Assembly: GCA_021399445.1 (NCBI GenBank) | Contig: JAJTUQ010000008.1 | Location: forward strand, 558,001 to 622,000 | DNA: 64,000 bases | Reading direction: 5' to 3' | Origin: Xylogone sp. PMI_703 | Lineage: Eukaryota; Ascomycota; Leotiomycetes | Shown here: in pieces, positions 42,545 to 52,437 of the stretch | Layout: each line of letters opens with the position of its first letter | Position numbering within the stretch: the stretch's first letter is position 1 | Translations under genes and position numbers: made by a program | The notes under the pieces: generated by a model | What the model was told of the DNA's origin: nothing | What the model saw: the letters and a program-made list of their open reading frames with translations, nothing else | Database searches by the model: none

Positions 42545-43111
42545 AGACGAACATAGACCTTCGGAACCCAGAACCTCAGAGGCTTCATCAGCATAATCCT
42601 CTGTGTACATGTACTGAAACACTCGCCAAAGAGCATGAGGGCTATCCTTTTCAAAAGTAAACTCTTTTGTTTTCCCCTCTTTAAAATCACTTGTCAACGC
42701 ATCCTCAAAGTACGGACTAGATATACCCAAAACAAGCTGGTGTGCTGGGAATGGAATTTTCGACTCTCCGAGGTACACAGTCACATCGGAGTACTTGCTA
42801 TTATGAAATAAACTACAATGCCAGTTAGTTTACCGTTCAGCTTCGACAGTTAACTTGCCACACCTGTCAAATGCTCTTTTATGGGATGGCTGGACGTTTG
42901 ACGGCATCGTTTCTGGATCTGGTGGCTCTAGGGGAGAAATAGTGCAGGATAGAGGCTGTGTGGTGCTTACGACTGCTCTGTGAATTAACCACTGGGAGTA
43001 TCGCGCCTCTTGGAGAGCTTGCTCTTGTCGATTCCTTTTTCGGTCCCGTGCTGATTGCTGTTGACGTCGCCGTAGTTCAGCTTGACTTGGGCTCGAATTG
43101 TTTTTGCCCAT
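42545..43111 (-). pseudogene. BTB/POZ protein, truncated, with an in-frame stop
   Basis: The frame starts at the ATG at 43111 (MGKNNSSPSQAELRRRQQQ) with a basic, Gln/Arg-rich N-terminus. A TAA at 42830-42832 interrupts it, and in the same frame the BTB core follows: KYSDVTVYLGESKIPFPAH, LVLGISSPYFEDALTSDFKE and ALWRVFQYMYTEDYADEA. The protein is cut after LGSEG, where homologues continue, at the junction with the ligase relic. Removing a 21-nt GT...AG stretch around the TAA would keep the frame, but that is too short for a normal fungal intron, so CAA to TAA is preferred. BTB domains mediate dimerisation and cullin-3 ligase assembly. Confidence 0.7.
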
Positions 43112-43530
43112 TTATTGAAATGTGGCTCTGGTGAGTTGATGCGTTTTGACAAGCTTGGATGAACAGGCTGCAAGGCAACGTCGCTTTGCGGGCTGGCCGA
43201 TATCGTCACTATTTGACTACTACTGCCTAGATCCTCAGGCCACAGTGTATTTTTCATGTGACCTGCTGACTGCGGGGAAAACTTCGCTTATCTGGTGGCT
43301 GAAAACTAACTAACTATAATGGTGCTAGTGTTCAATAAAGTTACAGGACAAACCTAAAATCATTGTTTGCAATGGGACGTTGATTTTGCATCCTACTGTA
43401 TAGTTAAATTAGTACATTAAGTTAGAACTAATTTTCTCTGTTACGGTAGATGTTGGCTCTGGAATGAAGCCGATTTCGATTCCTGGTGGTTCACAAGAGT
43501 TTTTCTACCCTATCGTCTAGATATTGGAGG
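43112..43530. other. no confident gene
   Basis: A minus-strand frame 43257-42985 overlaps the BTB gene start in another frame and could be its upstream exon. Otherwise AT-rich spacer. Confidence 0.3.
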
Positions 43531-44502
43531 TCAATGTAAACTACGCCAATATGACATTGGATCACTAATTTCCCACTCGAAACCCAACTCCCCACTTTGT
43601 CTTTCCCAGATATCCTCAAGTATCAGTTCTTCCAAACGGAAATTATGGTAGATATAATGGATGAATTTCTTAAATGACAGCTCTTGGAACATTATATTTT
43701 GCAACTTCAATTTCCTTAGGGAAGATTTGAAGGGATGTAAAATTCCCTGTAGCTCATTTGCGGAAGTAGTAAGCCCACCGAATGTTATTATTTCCAGGGT
43801 AGTAGTAGTAATAGCATCCATGATTTTCCGAATCTGGCCCTGAGAAAGTTGCCTACCAGTTTCGTTCATTAGAGAGATCTCCTTGAGTTTAGTTGTAACG
43901 TATAGAAGCTTTTGAAGGAGTTCACTGGTTTTATCCTGAGCCTCGAATAACACTTCTATTGAATGGACTTGGTCCAGAAATATAGTGCCATATTTACAGA
44001 TTGAAGGACAATCACTCAGTCGTATATTTTGTAACCGGATTTTCAAATTGAGTCCGGTATGGTCTCTCAGAGTTGTACAGATTGCTCGAGCCACTATCTT
44101 GTTACAAGGATTGTTGCCATTTGTGTCCGGTTCATACTTATCCCTACCACAGCAAATAGTAATGGTATCTAACTTGCTGGACACCTTGAATGCATTCATC
44201 AGAATGAAGACTAATCGTTCTTCTAGTTTCTCGGAATCAATATCCTTGGTGTTGTCTATCCGAATGACAATAGCTTTAAGAAATCTGCACGGCTGATTTT
44301 GTATAAATGCGGTAGCTTGATCTAAGCTTTCGTTGGTCAGTGTAAGCGGTAGTATACGAAAATGCTCTGGATTAAATTTAATCGTCCCATCGTTAGTGTC
44401 GAGAGAGCCCGATAAGAATTCACAAGCCTCCTCAATGGATAATTGTTTAAGGATTCTGCACGCAGCTTCATGTGATAAAACAAGGGTATCGGAAAGCATC
44501 AT
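43531..44502 (-). CDS. leucine-rich-repeat-like protein of unknown function
   Basis: An open single-exon frame of 323 codons from the ATG at 44502. Regularly spaced Leu/Ile patterns run through the second half (SIEVLFEA, LKEISLMNETGRQLS, LEIITFGGLTTSANELQGIL, SLRKLKLQNIMFQELSFKKF, RLEELILEDIWER), as in F-box-associated or RNase-inhibitor-like LRR proteins. The N-terminus (RILKQLSIEEACEFLSGSL) is helical but not a clear F-box. No signal peptide or membrane helix. The ORF is intact in a neighbourhood of broken genes. Confidence 0.6.
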   Translation of the reverse strand: MMLSDTLVLSHEAACRILKQLSIEEACEFLSGSLDTNDGTIKFNPEHFRILPLTLTNESLDQATAFIQNQPCRFLKAIVIRIDNTKDIDSEKLEERLVFILMNAFKVSSKLDTITICCGRDKYEPDTNGNNPCNKIVARAICTTLRDHTGLNLKIRLQNIRLSDCPSICKYGTIFLDQVHSIEVLFEAQDKTSELLQKLLYVTTKLKEISLMNETGRQLSQGQIRKIMDAITTTTLEIITFGGLTTSANELQGILHPFKSSLRKLKLQNIMFQELSFKKFIHYIYHNFRLEELILEDIWERQSGELGFEWEISDPMSYWRSLH

Positions 44503-44875
44503 AAAGGAATAAACAAAAAAAGATTATTGCGGGTAAGAAGGAAAAGGGTAATTCTAAAGTCAAGATAGCACAAACTTATATAACGTGCCAGATCTTCAGG
44601 CTGCCAGAACTGGCTCCCATATCCCTAGCCTCTTAAGAAGCTGATCTTTCTGCGCACCAAAATTAACGTTCATCCAAAAATGCTGCACCTACGTTGAGGC
44701 TGCTATTTTTCGTGAGAAAATTGGAGATACATATATACATAAAGCAGACACTGAAATATGTTATAACGCCTTTGGGAAAGCCCGACTTGGCTTGACGCTT
44801 TTTGTTATCGTATCATTCCTTGAAGAATCTACTCTTTTAAACTTATTTTACAAAACGCGTTATAATATAACCTTA
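44503..44875. other. divergent promoter region
   Basis: Sequence between the divergent LRR-like gene and the calpain-like gene. TATA-like stretches (ATATATACATAAAG near 44730) are present. No other gene seen. Confidence 0.35.
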
Positions 44876-45673
44876 ATGCTTCATCTAATTTTGTTCTTTG
44901 CGGCCATATGGTCCGCAATAGTGTACTCACTACCCGAGCCTGAGAATGCTCTAATAGCAACGGAAGAAATGAACCCTGATATAAAAAATATACCTCTCTA
45001 TGGAGTCGACGGACAGCCTCACGAGTTTGACGTACACCAACTGCTAACTCCAGACTGCTGGCTAGAAGCAACTCTAGCTGCCATTGTGCGGGTCGATCCT
45101 AGCAGAATAACTCAAATACTGCACGATAATGGTGATGGTACAGTTACTGTATCTCTCTATGATCCTCTTACACTCATTGCTATTACCCCTCCACCACAAG
45201 TTAAAAAAAAGAGTTTTGAACAGACCATACAAGATAAGGATTCGCAGACAATCTGGGTCCAGGTTATCCAAGATGCCCTCAGTCCATTTGTAAATGGGAC
45301 GGTTTTTAATGGCAAAGGACAAAATCCGGTACTCGCTTTGTCGGCAATTTATGGGCAACCAGCTATCGATTCGATATGCGACCAGTTATCAAACCTCGCT
45401 GAGAAGGCAACGGCTTATCCGATAATTCTGAGCACACAGGACAACATTAAAGGACCTCTCGTAGAAGATCACGCTTACACAGTTGAGAATATTGTTCAAG
45501 TTGACGGAAGTGCCGGTGTTACCATGAGGAACCCATGGGGAATGGTGAACGAGGATGCATGGGGAATCGAAACATCTAAAGGAGTAAAAAATCGCGGACA
45601 CGGTGAATTTGATATAGCAAATGAGAAAGTACTAGTCCAGTGTGCGGGCATTGAGCATTTGCAAAACATGTAA
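44876..45673 (+). CDS. secreted calpain-like cysteine protease
   Basis: From the ATG at 44876 the product has 265 residues with a signal-peptide-like N-terminus (MLHLILFFAAIWSAIVYS, cleavage probably near residue 18-22). The catalytic residues of the calpain (C2) fold are all present in order: Cys61 in LLTPDCWLEATLAAI, His199 in EDHAYTVENIVQVDG and Asn219 in VTMRNPWGMVNEDAWG. The spacing His to Asn (20) is close to that of calpains. The protein is shorter than PalB or conventional calpains and consists of little more than the protease core. The frame extends 28 codons upstream (44792), but the downstream Met gives the better signal peptide. A secreted calpain-like enzyme could act on host, competitor or cell-wall proteins, or as an effector; that is inference. 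Confidence 0.75.
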   Translation: MLHLILFFAAIWSAIVYSLPEPENALIATEEMNPDIKNIPLYGVDGQPHEFDVHQLLTPDCWLEATLAAIVRVDPSRITQILHDNGDGTVTVSLYDPLTLIAITPPPQVKKKSFEQTIQDKDSQTIWVQVIQDALSPFVNGTVFNGKGQNPVLALSAIYGQPAIDSICDQLSNLAEKATAYPIILSTQDNIKGPLVEDHAYTVENIVQVDGSAGVTMRNPWGMVNEDAWGIETSKGVKNRGHGEFDIANEKVLVQCAGIEHLQNM

Positions 45674-46034
45674 ATGTATGGACAAACCTAGAAATAATCT
45701 GAGAGTTGGTGTTGGACAATGGTTCCGGTAGCTTATAATACAAAAGATGTAAGGAATGAATTGAGTTTATAATTGTCCATCTTAATGTGTAACTACAGTA
45801 CAATACAATTTATAGTGGAGATTTTATCAGCAATCACTTGCGGAAATCGCAGTCTCTTCATGACGTATGCGGTCTTGGGGGGTTATCACGTAAACTTATA
45901 TTTACAACGGTTTTAAATAATAACTAGCCTTATGGTCGTCGTTGTCTTCCTTTTCTTGTTCATGTATTCAACCGCATTATTGTCACGGGTTGATCCCGCT
46001 AGAAGCGTAGAGGCCTATAGCTTTAAGATGCTCG
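45674..46034. other. no gene recognised
   Basis: Spacer between the calpain-like gene and the hAT relic. No supported frame. Confidence 0.35.
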
Positions 46035-46292
46035 TCCGTTAAGGAGCGTTTATTAAATTTTATGTTAAATGAGTTAAAATTTCCAGTTTTAACTATATTA
46101 GCTAGAAATTATTTACAAATCCCAGCTACTTCAGCTTCTAGTGAACGTTATTTTTCACAAGGAGCTTTAAATATAACTAAATTAAGAAATAGACTTAATA
46201 AGTCTACTTTTAATTTAATTATGTGTTTAAAAAGCTGGGGAATATATACTAATATACGTATTAATGAAGGAGATTTAGAAGAGAGTGAGTAA
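46035..46292 (+). pseudogene. hAT transposase C-terminal dimerisation domain relic
   Basis: Encodes FPVLTILARNYLQIPATSAS, SERYFSQGALNITKLRNRLN and LIMCLKSW, the conserved hAT C-terminal dimerisation region, ending at 46292 with TAA. The codons are extremely AT-rich (TTA, AAT, ATA dominate), unlike neighbouring genes, consistent with RIP-type decay or a different origin. No zinc finger or catalytic part is nearby. Confidence 0.8.
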
Positions 46293-46990
46293 TTATGCAA
46301 CCATACGTAAATATTGGATAAGTGGATCATGAATAACACCTCTCCACCGTACTAAATCCTCCAAATATTGGAGATTCTCCAAATCCCCACACTGAATGGG
46401 CATTCACTTCTTAGTCCTATGTTTCGATTACTACTATAAATTGTACTGTAGCAAGAACTTAGGATAATCAATTCAATTCCACTTTTCCAACTTCCTGTAG
46501 TCCAGGTCTTTGCCCTGACAAGATTTTTATGGCGATTTCATCGACTTTTACTGAATCACATAATCGTATTTTTGGAACAAAATGATATGGGCGGGGGATT
46601 CCATACAGACGACTAAATAGTAACTATTAATAAAGTACCATCTCTTGTACGCCTCTTTCACAACTCAGGATCAACATTAATTGAACAATTTATTAGACAT
46701 TCGAAACTGCTGTCTCGGGTGTGATCCTCTTCAGACAAGCTAGATTGTTTACTCTATTTCACAAACTCAATCATCTTGGGGGCCCTCCGAAGCCGCACGG
46801 TTGGATCCAGAAGTATTTACCTTCTACCTTGTTTGGTTTCCCATAGAAGCATTTCCTACTAGAAGTTCGCGTAGATGTTCGTGTCTGAACTTCGCCACTA
46901 CTTCCCATAGAGCTTATGTCATTCGGTGAAGAGCTTGCTGATAGCAATGATCATGTTACACGTCTAAGTAAGGGCTCTAGCGTTGAGACA
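46293..46990. other. no gene recognised
   Basis: AT-rich spacer before the solo terminal repeat. No supported frame. Confidence 0.35.
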
Positions 46991-47027
46991 GAGACTGGGG
47001 TCGGAATGGCGCACACTAGATAACTGC

Positions 47028-47098
47028 AGGACGTCTAAAATGGATCTCGTTAAAGCAATTAACTAAAAAAAAAGCGACATCCATTTCGCTCTTTACTG
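47028..47098 (-). repeat. solo end of the HET-carrying TIR element family
   Basis: Reads, in reverse complement from 47098, CAGTAAAGAGCGAAATGGAT, followed by the same layout as elements 1 and 2 (T-rich stretch, AGTTAATT, a TCCATTTTAGACGTCC block). TA follows at 47099-47100. No matching opposite end was found within the window, so this is a truncated copy. Confidence 0.75.
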
Positions 47099-47232
47099 TA
47101 GTAGTACGAGGCCGCCTGCTGGAGGCGCAGCCGTCATAAGTTCGGCTGAAGTTTAGTCGTTAGAGTATAAAAGTGACTCCATCTCGAGATCCAACCCCTT
47201 AGTCTTTCGCTCTCAACAATATTGGAAATACC

Positions 47233-48333
47233 TTGAAAGTGGTCGACACTGCCAAGCTCCCGACCCCTTCCTCAATCTTGCTATCTTCCAATTTCAATTT
47301 GATACAGACCCTTCTTCATAACCCGACTAATTTCGGTTTCAAAGAATGGGACAATACTGGAAGGTTATCTCTCCGGATCAAAAAGAGCAATTGGGAACTT
47401 CACTTTGTGGCAAACTAGGCGAGATACTACCGGGCGGATATGCCGGTCGACATTTGCAACAGCGACTGATGGTACCGCTATATAAGCAGTAAGTCTAGCC
47501 CACAAGACAAAAAGCTATCATTAACTATGATATAGAAGAGAGCTTGTAAGCGGACGGTCCAGATTTATCACAAACATTAATATCTAAACGAACTTCGGGC
47601 TCCGACACCGACTCAAAGAGACGAAGATACTACGGCAATCGAAGAGAACCTTACAACGGTGTTTGAAGAAATCTACTACCGATCATGGTACAAAACCAGT
47701 ATTTGTTTGGGAGACTATTTTAACAAAGATGATATCCCAGACCTCATACGAGTATTGTTTGACCACTTTCTTGGGACTTGGGCCAACCGAAGTATCATCT
47801 GTGTTGGAGATTACTCTGACAAACTACCCCCAGGATACCAGTACTCGTCAGACACCCTTTATAAATCACAATACAGAGAAACGTTATCATTGACAGATTT
47901 TGCTGAAGCCTTCCTCGAGAATTTCAAACCTCACCCAAGCAAGGCGCAATCCTTTCAAGAGGAATACTCCCGGCTTTTCGAAGAATTCTTCCCGTCGAAC
48001 CAACGACACATCTTACTAAACTTGACTAGTCGGGAATATGTAATCAGTGAAGAACTCTGGGGGAAAGAACTGAAAAAAGGCTATGGCTATGAAAGGCCGG
48101 GCCTTGGAGATGCGGCAATGACTGGCATTTGTTGGTCTCAGGATCCATCCACTTCAATGCGATCTAATTGCGTAAACACAGAAGGCAAATGGGCTGGCCA
48201 TCGGTTTATTATCATCTCAGAGCCGGTGTTTGATGAGATAATGGGCCGAGAAGACTGGAAAGATGTTAGTCAGAATATTTATAAAGTGCTGGACAACATT
48301 TGGGAAAGTGAGGAAATACCAGTGTCGTTTTAG
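47233..48333 (+). CDS. hypothetical protein, probably spliced
   Basis: Two coding-like blocks on the plus strand. Block 1 (47233-47418) reads LPTPSSILLSSNFNLIQTLL and DNTGRLSLRIKKSNWELHF. Block 2 is open from about 47590 to the TAG at 48331 and contains TTVFEEIYYRSWYKTS, DIPDLIRVLFDHFLGTWAN, FLENFKPHPSKAQSFQEEY and GHRFIIISEPVFDEIMGRED. The link between them is unclear: an intron GTAAGT...GATATAG (47488-47533) fits part of the gap, but stops remain, so either further introns exist or the gene is broken. The ending is intact and well formed. No known domain recognised. Confidence 0.5.
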
Positions 48334-48792
48334 TGGTCCATAAGAATGCTTGACCTTCCTTAACAGAATCTGAACTGTAAAGATTGCGTAGCCTTCACTG
48401 AATATTCTTCGTAGAAGCCTCTCGAATAATTGAATAAGGGACGAATGCACTAAAGCAAAAATTTCATCAAATTAAAGGGCAGTCTCAAAACTGAGAATAA
48501 AAGTTCAAAAAAAAAAAAAAACTATGGATAAACTTATCCAGCCATTCCAAATTGCCTCGAAACAGCCATAGTAGAGAAGATTCTAGAGCCCAAGTGGCAA
48601 TTATGAACTATTATAAAGGAACATCTTCTCCTTAACCCTCTATAGCATAGAGATAAAAAAATTATTTGAAAGATATTGATATTGAGGAAGATGTAAGATC
48701 AAAGATCAAGTTCCTGTTGCAACTAAATTCGCCTGACAGTAGAATTCAAGGTCACATGTCAGAATTATAACACTTTGAAGGACATATATCAA
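48334..48792. other. no gene recognised
   Basis: AT-rich sequence with a run of about 14 A near 48508, next to the left end of the MULE. No supported frame. Confidence 0.35.
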
Positions 48793-48873
48793 GGGGGGAC
48801 TTAAATCCACTTGGGCGCGTTCTTAAATCAACTTGACACAGACCACTTCAACGCGTGTATGGCCGACACCGGA
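48793..48873 (+). repeat. left 81-bp TIR of the MULE
   Basis: Identical in reverse complement to 51537-51617; sequence diverges immediately afterwards. Confidence 0.95.
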
Positions 48874-49006
48874 GCGTATTCTCGCACAACCTCGCCTCGC
48901 GATCGCATACAAATTATTACTGTACAAAGAGACTCGGCCATGCAACCAGTTATCCCTAGAATAATTTGCACAAGAATATGTATTTCCTAATATGGCAATA
49001 GTGAAG

Positions 49007-51205
49007 TTATTTTGAGACCACTATATATTCTTGAGTCTTTTGAGACTCAACTTCAGCCGAGACTACTATGTAATCTTGGGTCTTTTGAGACTCAACTTCG
49101 GCGTTATCTTCCTCGTCCCACCCTTCCAGATCCATCATTGTCTTGTCAGCTAATACAGCTGTATCTTCAATAGAATCTGTATGGTAAATCGATGAAATAC
49201 CTCGTTGGTAGGCTCTTTCTCGCATAGTCCCAGGCTCGTATGAATCAACCCCAAGATCTTTGATTCGCTGTAGGCCTACCTTGCTAGCTATACGGCCAGA
49301 CCTGTGATTACTCAAGGGAGAGGTTGCTCTTGAAGCTGAAGATTGTAGAGCTGGTGGAGCTGAACTAGAGGGTAGTTCAAAGGCAGAGGGTAACCGTTTA
49401 GTACCAGATAATGTATTGGTATCTGGCTTCTGGCCTCTATTGAAAGCTCCTCAGGGCCTACCTTTGCCTTTCACAACCTGTGGATTGAGAATAGGCTCTC
49501 GAATGTTTAATGGCAAAGAGATACTTTCATTTGGCCTAGTATAGTACCAGTGAACATGTATATCCTCAGGAAGAATCACACCACCATCTCTTTGCCTTCT
49601 CCATATCGTGTGATAGCATGGTAATCCCAGAGAGCGTTTAATCGTACAATTACACTCCGATAAAACAATAGACTGATCTTTAGGAAGCTTCGCCTGTTCA
49701 GCTACTATCTTCTTGAGCGCATAATCATAAACGTTACCTTTGACTGCAGCTAAAAGAGGGGTATTTAAGCTGTGTTTTTGACGAAGTTGCTCTTGGGATT
49801 TAGCTGTATTAATGCCATCATGCTGACCTTTCCAGAAGTATGCTAGGCGATCGAATACATCTTTCAGATCTCCGTTTCCTCGTTGCAAATACGCCTTTAG
49901 AGTGCTATGACAACCTTCAATAGTTGATGTAACAAGTACTCCAAAATGTAACTGTTGATCAACCCAATATCGAACTAACTTTTCCTTCCATGGGACCAAC
50001 CAAGTGTTTTCCGCATATTGAACCGCTCCATCAGGGAAAGCACGAAATTGAGTGAGATTCGATGTATAGGCTTCAAAAGTAGGAGAATCTAAAAGAGTCC
50101 CCCATGCTTGAAGGAACTCTCGGAATTGAGGGTGCCGTTGCATAATCCCATCCTCCATAACTGGCCCTGGAAAGAACTTCTTGGTTCTGGCCAAGATGTT
50201 GGTATTTACATGCCACCGGCAAAGGAAATGGCTGGATTCCGGGAAGAATGTATCGATACTATTCATCAAGGCCAGTTCTCTATCAGTTACAATAGAAATT
50301 GGCTCTGGAATATAGTACTTTTGCATCAACTCTCGTACCCGTGCCAAAGCCCAATTATAAGCATCTTCTTTCTCATTCGAGAGGAATGCTAACCCAACTT
50401 GAACAACTTTATTTCCACCAGTTATAGCACAGATATTGAGTAGTGGCATGTGGAATCGATTAGTTTTATATGTACAATCCATCAATATGACGTCAGGGTG
50501 CTGTTGATATAAAGTAATCGCATCTGGATGGACATAGAAGAGATGAACTAGCTGTTTGGCGGAATCAAGCAAGTATGACGGATTATAGCCCTTTTGCTGT
50601 AAATGCTCCCTAATCTGTTAGTAAATAGCTAAAGTGGAACATGATTAAACATACAATAACCATTGAATTGGTGTCCAGCCATCTAATTCTTCATTCTTTG
50701 CGCTTTGAGTGATATTTGTGATATCATTCCCAGTTAACAAAACCTCAGGGTGCTCCATACGGAAAAAACTAAGGATTTGAGCGTTGCGGATTCCAGCTTT
50801 AGCCTTGGATAAAATCAGAGCACGTAGATAAGGGTCCAGTGCACCATTTCTGTGTGCTGGATGGGCTACAGCCGATGTAGAGGCATTATGGTTATGAATA
50901 GCTTCAATAACCTGGACCCTCCAATTATCACCTTCCCTTTTTGCTGCCACTTTCATCTTACAACCACACTTTTTAGTAGAACCATTGCGTTGTTTAGAAG
51001 GATGAACATCAGGCCTTTTGCCTTTTGACTGGTATAAACCGCCTCGATCGCAAATATACACAACTCTATTCCGTTGTTTATCCCGAGCAGTAAAAGCATA
51101 GCCATTTTCACGGGCAAACACCTGAATTGCTGTGTATAACGATGGTAGATCAGGGTAATATGCTTCTGGTGGAGCAGGACCACATGGAGAAGTAATAGTT
51201 GCCAT
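49007..51205 (-). pseudogene. MULE transposase with FAR1 and SWIM domains, one late nonsense codon
   Basis: Exon 1 starts at the ATG at 51205 (MATITSPCGPAPPEA) and encodes a FAR1-type DNA-binding region (FARENGYAFTARDKQRNR, KKCGCKMKVAAKREG, AIHNHN). Intron 50654-50610 (GTATGT, CTAAC, ATTAG; 45 nt) keeps the frame. Exon 2 carries the MULE catalytic core (VILMDCTYKTNRFHMPLL, SIVTDRELALMNSI, HFLCRWHVNTNI) and a SWIM zinc finger (CNCTIKRSLGLPCYH). The frame stops at TGA 49451-49453 but continues, in the same frame, to TAA at 49007 with a low-complexity tail containing AEVESQKTQ(D/E)YIVVS twice. CGA to TGA is the simplest change. Because the stop lies after all catalytic parts, activity may not be lost. 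The first 33 codons of the longer frame upstream of 51205 are probably not used. Confidence 0.88.
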
Positions 51206-51536
51206 TGGATGGAGGGTTATGGTCAGCAAAAAGTGGTGGAAAATGGTGGTGCCGGCTGAAAAGTATAATGATTCAAGGAAACACAAGAATAGATTCAAGA
51301 TCATTGAATTGGTTATATATTGTGAGAGCTACAGCGAGTCTATATATACTACATAACGTGGCTATATAACTATAGCAATACCGGTGGCTATTGCTCACCG
51401 CAAAGTTGAGTGATCTCCACTGTATTAAATGCGGTGTATAACGGCGGTCATAAGCATTATGTGCTTATGGACCCGGCAGTCGGCTGGTACTTAAGATTAC
51501 TAACAAATTGTATGAGGGAAAGAGTCACGTCGGACA

Positions 51537-51617
51537 TCCGGTGTCGGCCATACACGCGTTGAAGTGGTCTGTGTCAAGTTGATTTAAGAACGCGCCCAAG
51601 TGGATTTAAGTCCCCCC
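51537..51617 (-). repeat. right 81-bp TIR of the MULE
   Basis: Reverse complement of 48793-48873 with no mismatch, followed by the 8-bp target duplication TATATCAA. Confidence 0.95.
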
Positions 51618-51625
51618 TATATCAA

Positions 51626-52437
51626 ATACCCTAATGCTTCAAACCAACTCCTGTCCCTGAATACTGCTTTCAGCATGGATCATATGGTAATTGTAGTGTA
51701 AAGTGCTGGTATCACTTCTCTTTTGGCTATCCATGGACGACCAAAATGCTCGGCACAGTCGTACAATCCACAGATCTCTCCACCATGAGCTCGATCCATA
51801 CATCTGAGGGTCATCATCGCGACTCTCACCAGTCCCTAGAGATACCTTCAGCGTAGATCTTTTAGCCGAAGGATCGTCACGTAAAAGAGCTTTGATTTCC
51901 AAGGGTCATGAAACATGCAATTGCCCACAACCAATATTCCACCAATAACCCACCCCTCAGCTCTCCCCTCCTGTGCAACTTGTCCAATCCTCGCCCACCA
52001 AGTCTTCCTCCTTGCCCGCCGCTCGTGACCATCTACGCAGAACTCAACTAATACCAGAGCCGCTAAAACTGCTCACTTTCGAATGAAGAATTTAGAGGAT
52101 CCTCAAGCGGAACTACGTTTGAGATGGTGTTAGAAGATGGTATCATGAATTCCGAAGACTGTATGCTGAGCAGATCCTTATTCATCGTATCATTTGGGCT
52201 TCCATCATTCCAAGCCTCTCCAGCAGTGTGCATCTTACTGTATAAAAGTTAAAAGTAAATAATACTGAGTATTTAATATTAAATACAAAAGCGTCCAAAA
52301 CATTTTAATCAAGACTTTTACAATTTGATCAATGCCGTCAGTTTGCTACGGGCTCCTCGCTTCGCAAGGTGTCGGAAAACCGTGGATAATTAACCTTAAT
52401 ATGGCGTCTACTCTCATGTTTCTTGAAACAATATGCG
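51626..52437. other. no gene recognised
   Basis: The sequence continues after the MULE insertion site; a minus-strand frame (51639-51902) shows no domain. No other support. Confidence 0.35.

Larger units (their letters stand above)
48793..51617. mobile_element. complete Mutator-like element (MULE)
   Basis: The termini are perfect inverted repeats of 81 bp (48793-48873 and 51537-51617) starting GGGGGGACTTAAATCCACTT. An 8-bp direct repeat, TATATCAA, flanks the element (48785-48792 and 51618-51625) without a mismatch. The 2825-bp interior encodes a FAR1/MULE-type transposase on the minus strand. MULEs usually make target duplications of 8-11 bp, so this fits. The perfect TIRs and target duplication indicate a recent insertion, although the transposase now has a stop codon. 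Confidence 0.93.

Noticed and set aside
42805..42835. A 21-nt intron removing the stop in the BTB gene
   Set aside because: GT...CTAAC...TAG fits the signals and the frame, but 21 nt is far below the usual minimum for fungal introns. A nonsense mutation is simpler.
46290..47098. A third complete HET-carrying TIR element ending at 47098
   Set aside because: No opposite end of the family was found to the left, and the DNA before it contains a hAT relic and no HET gene.
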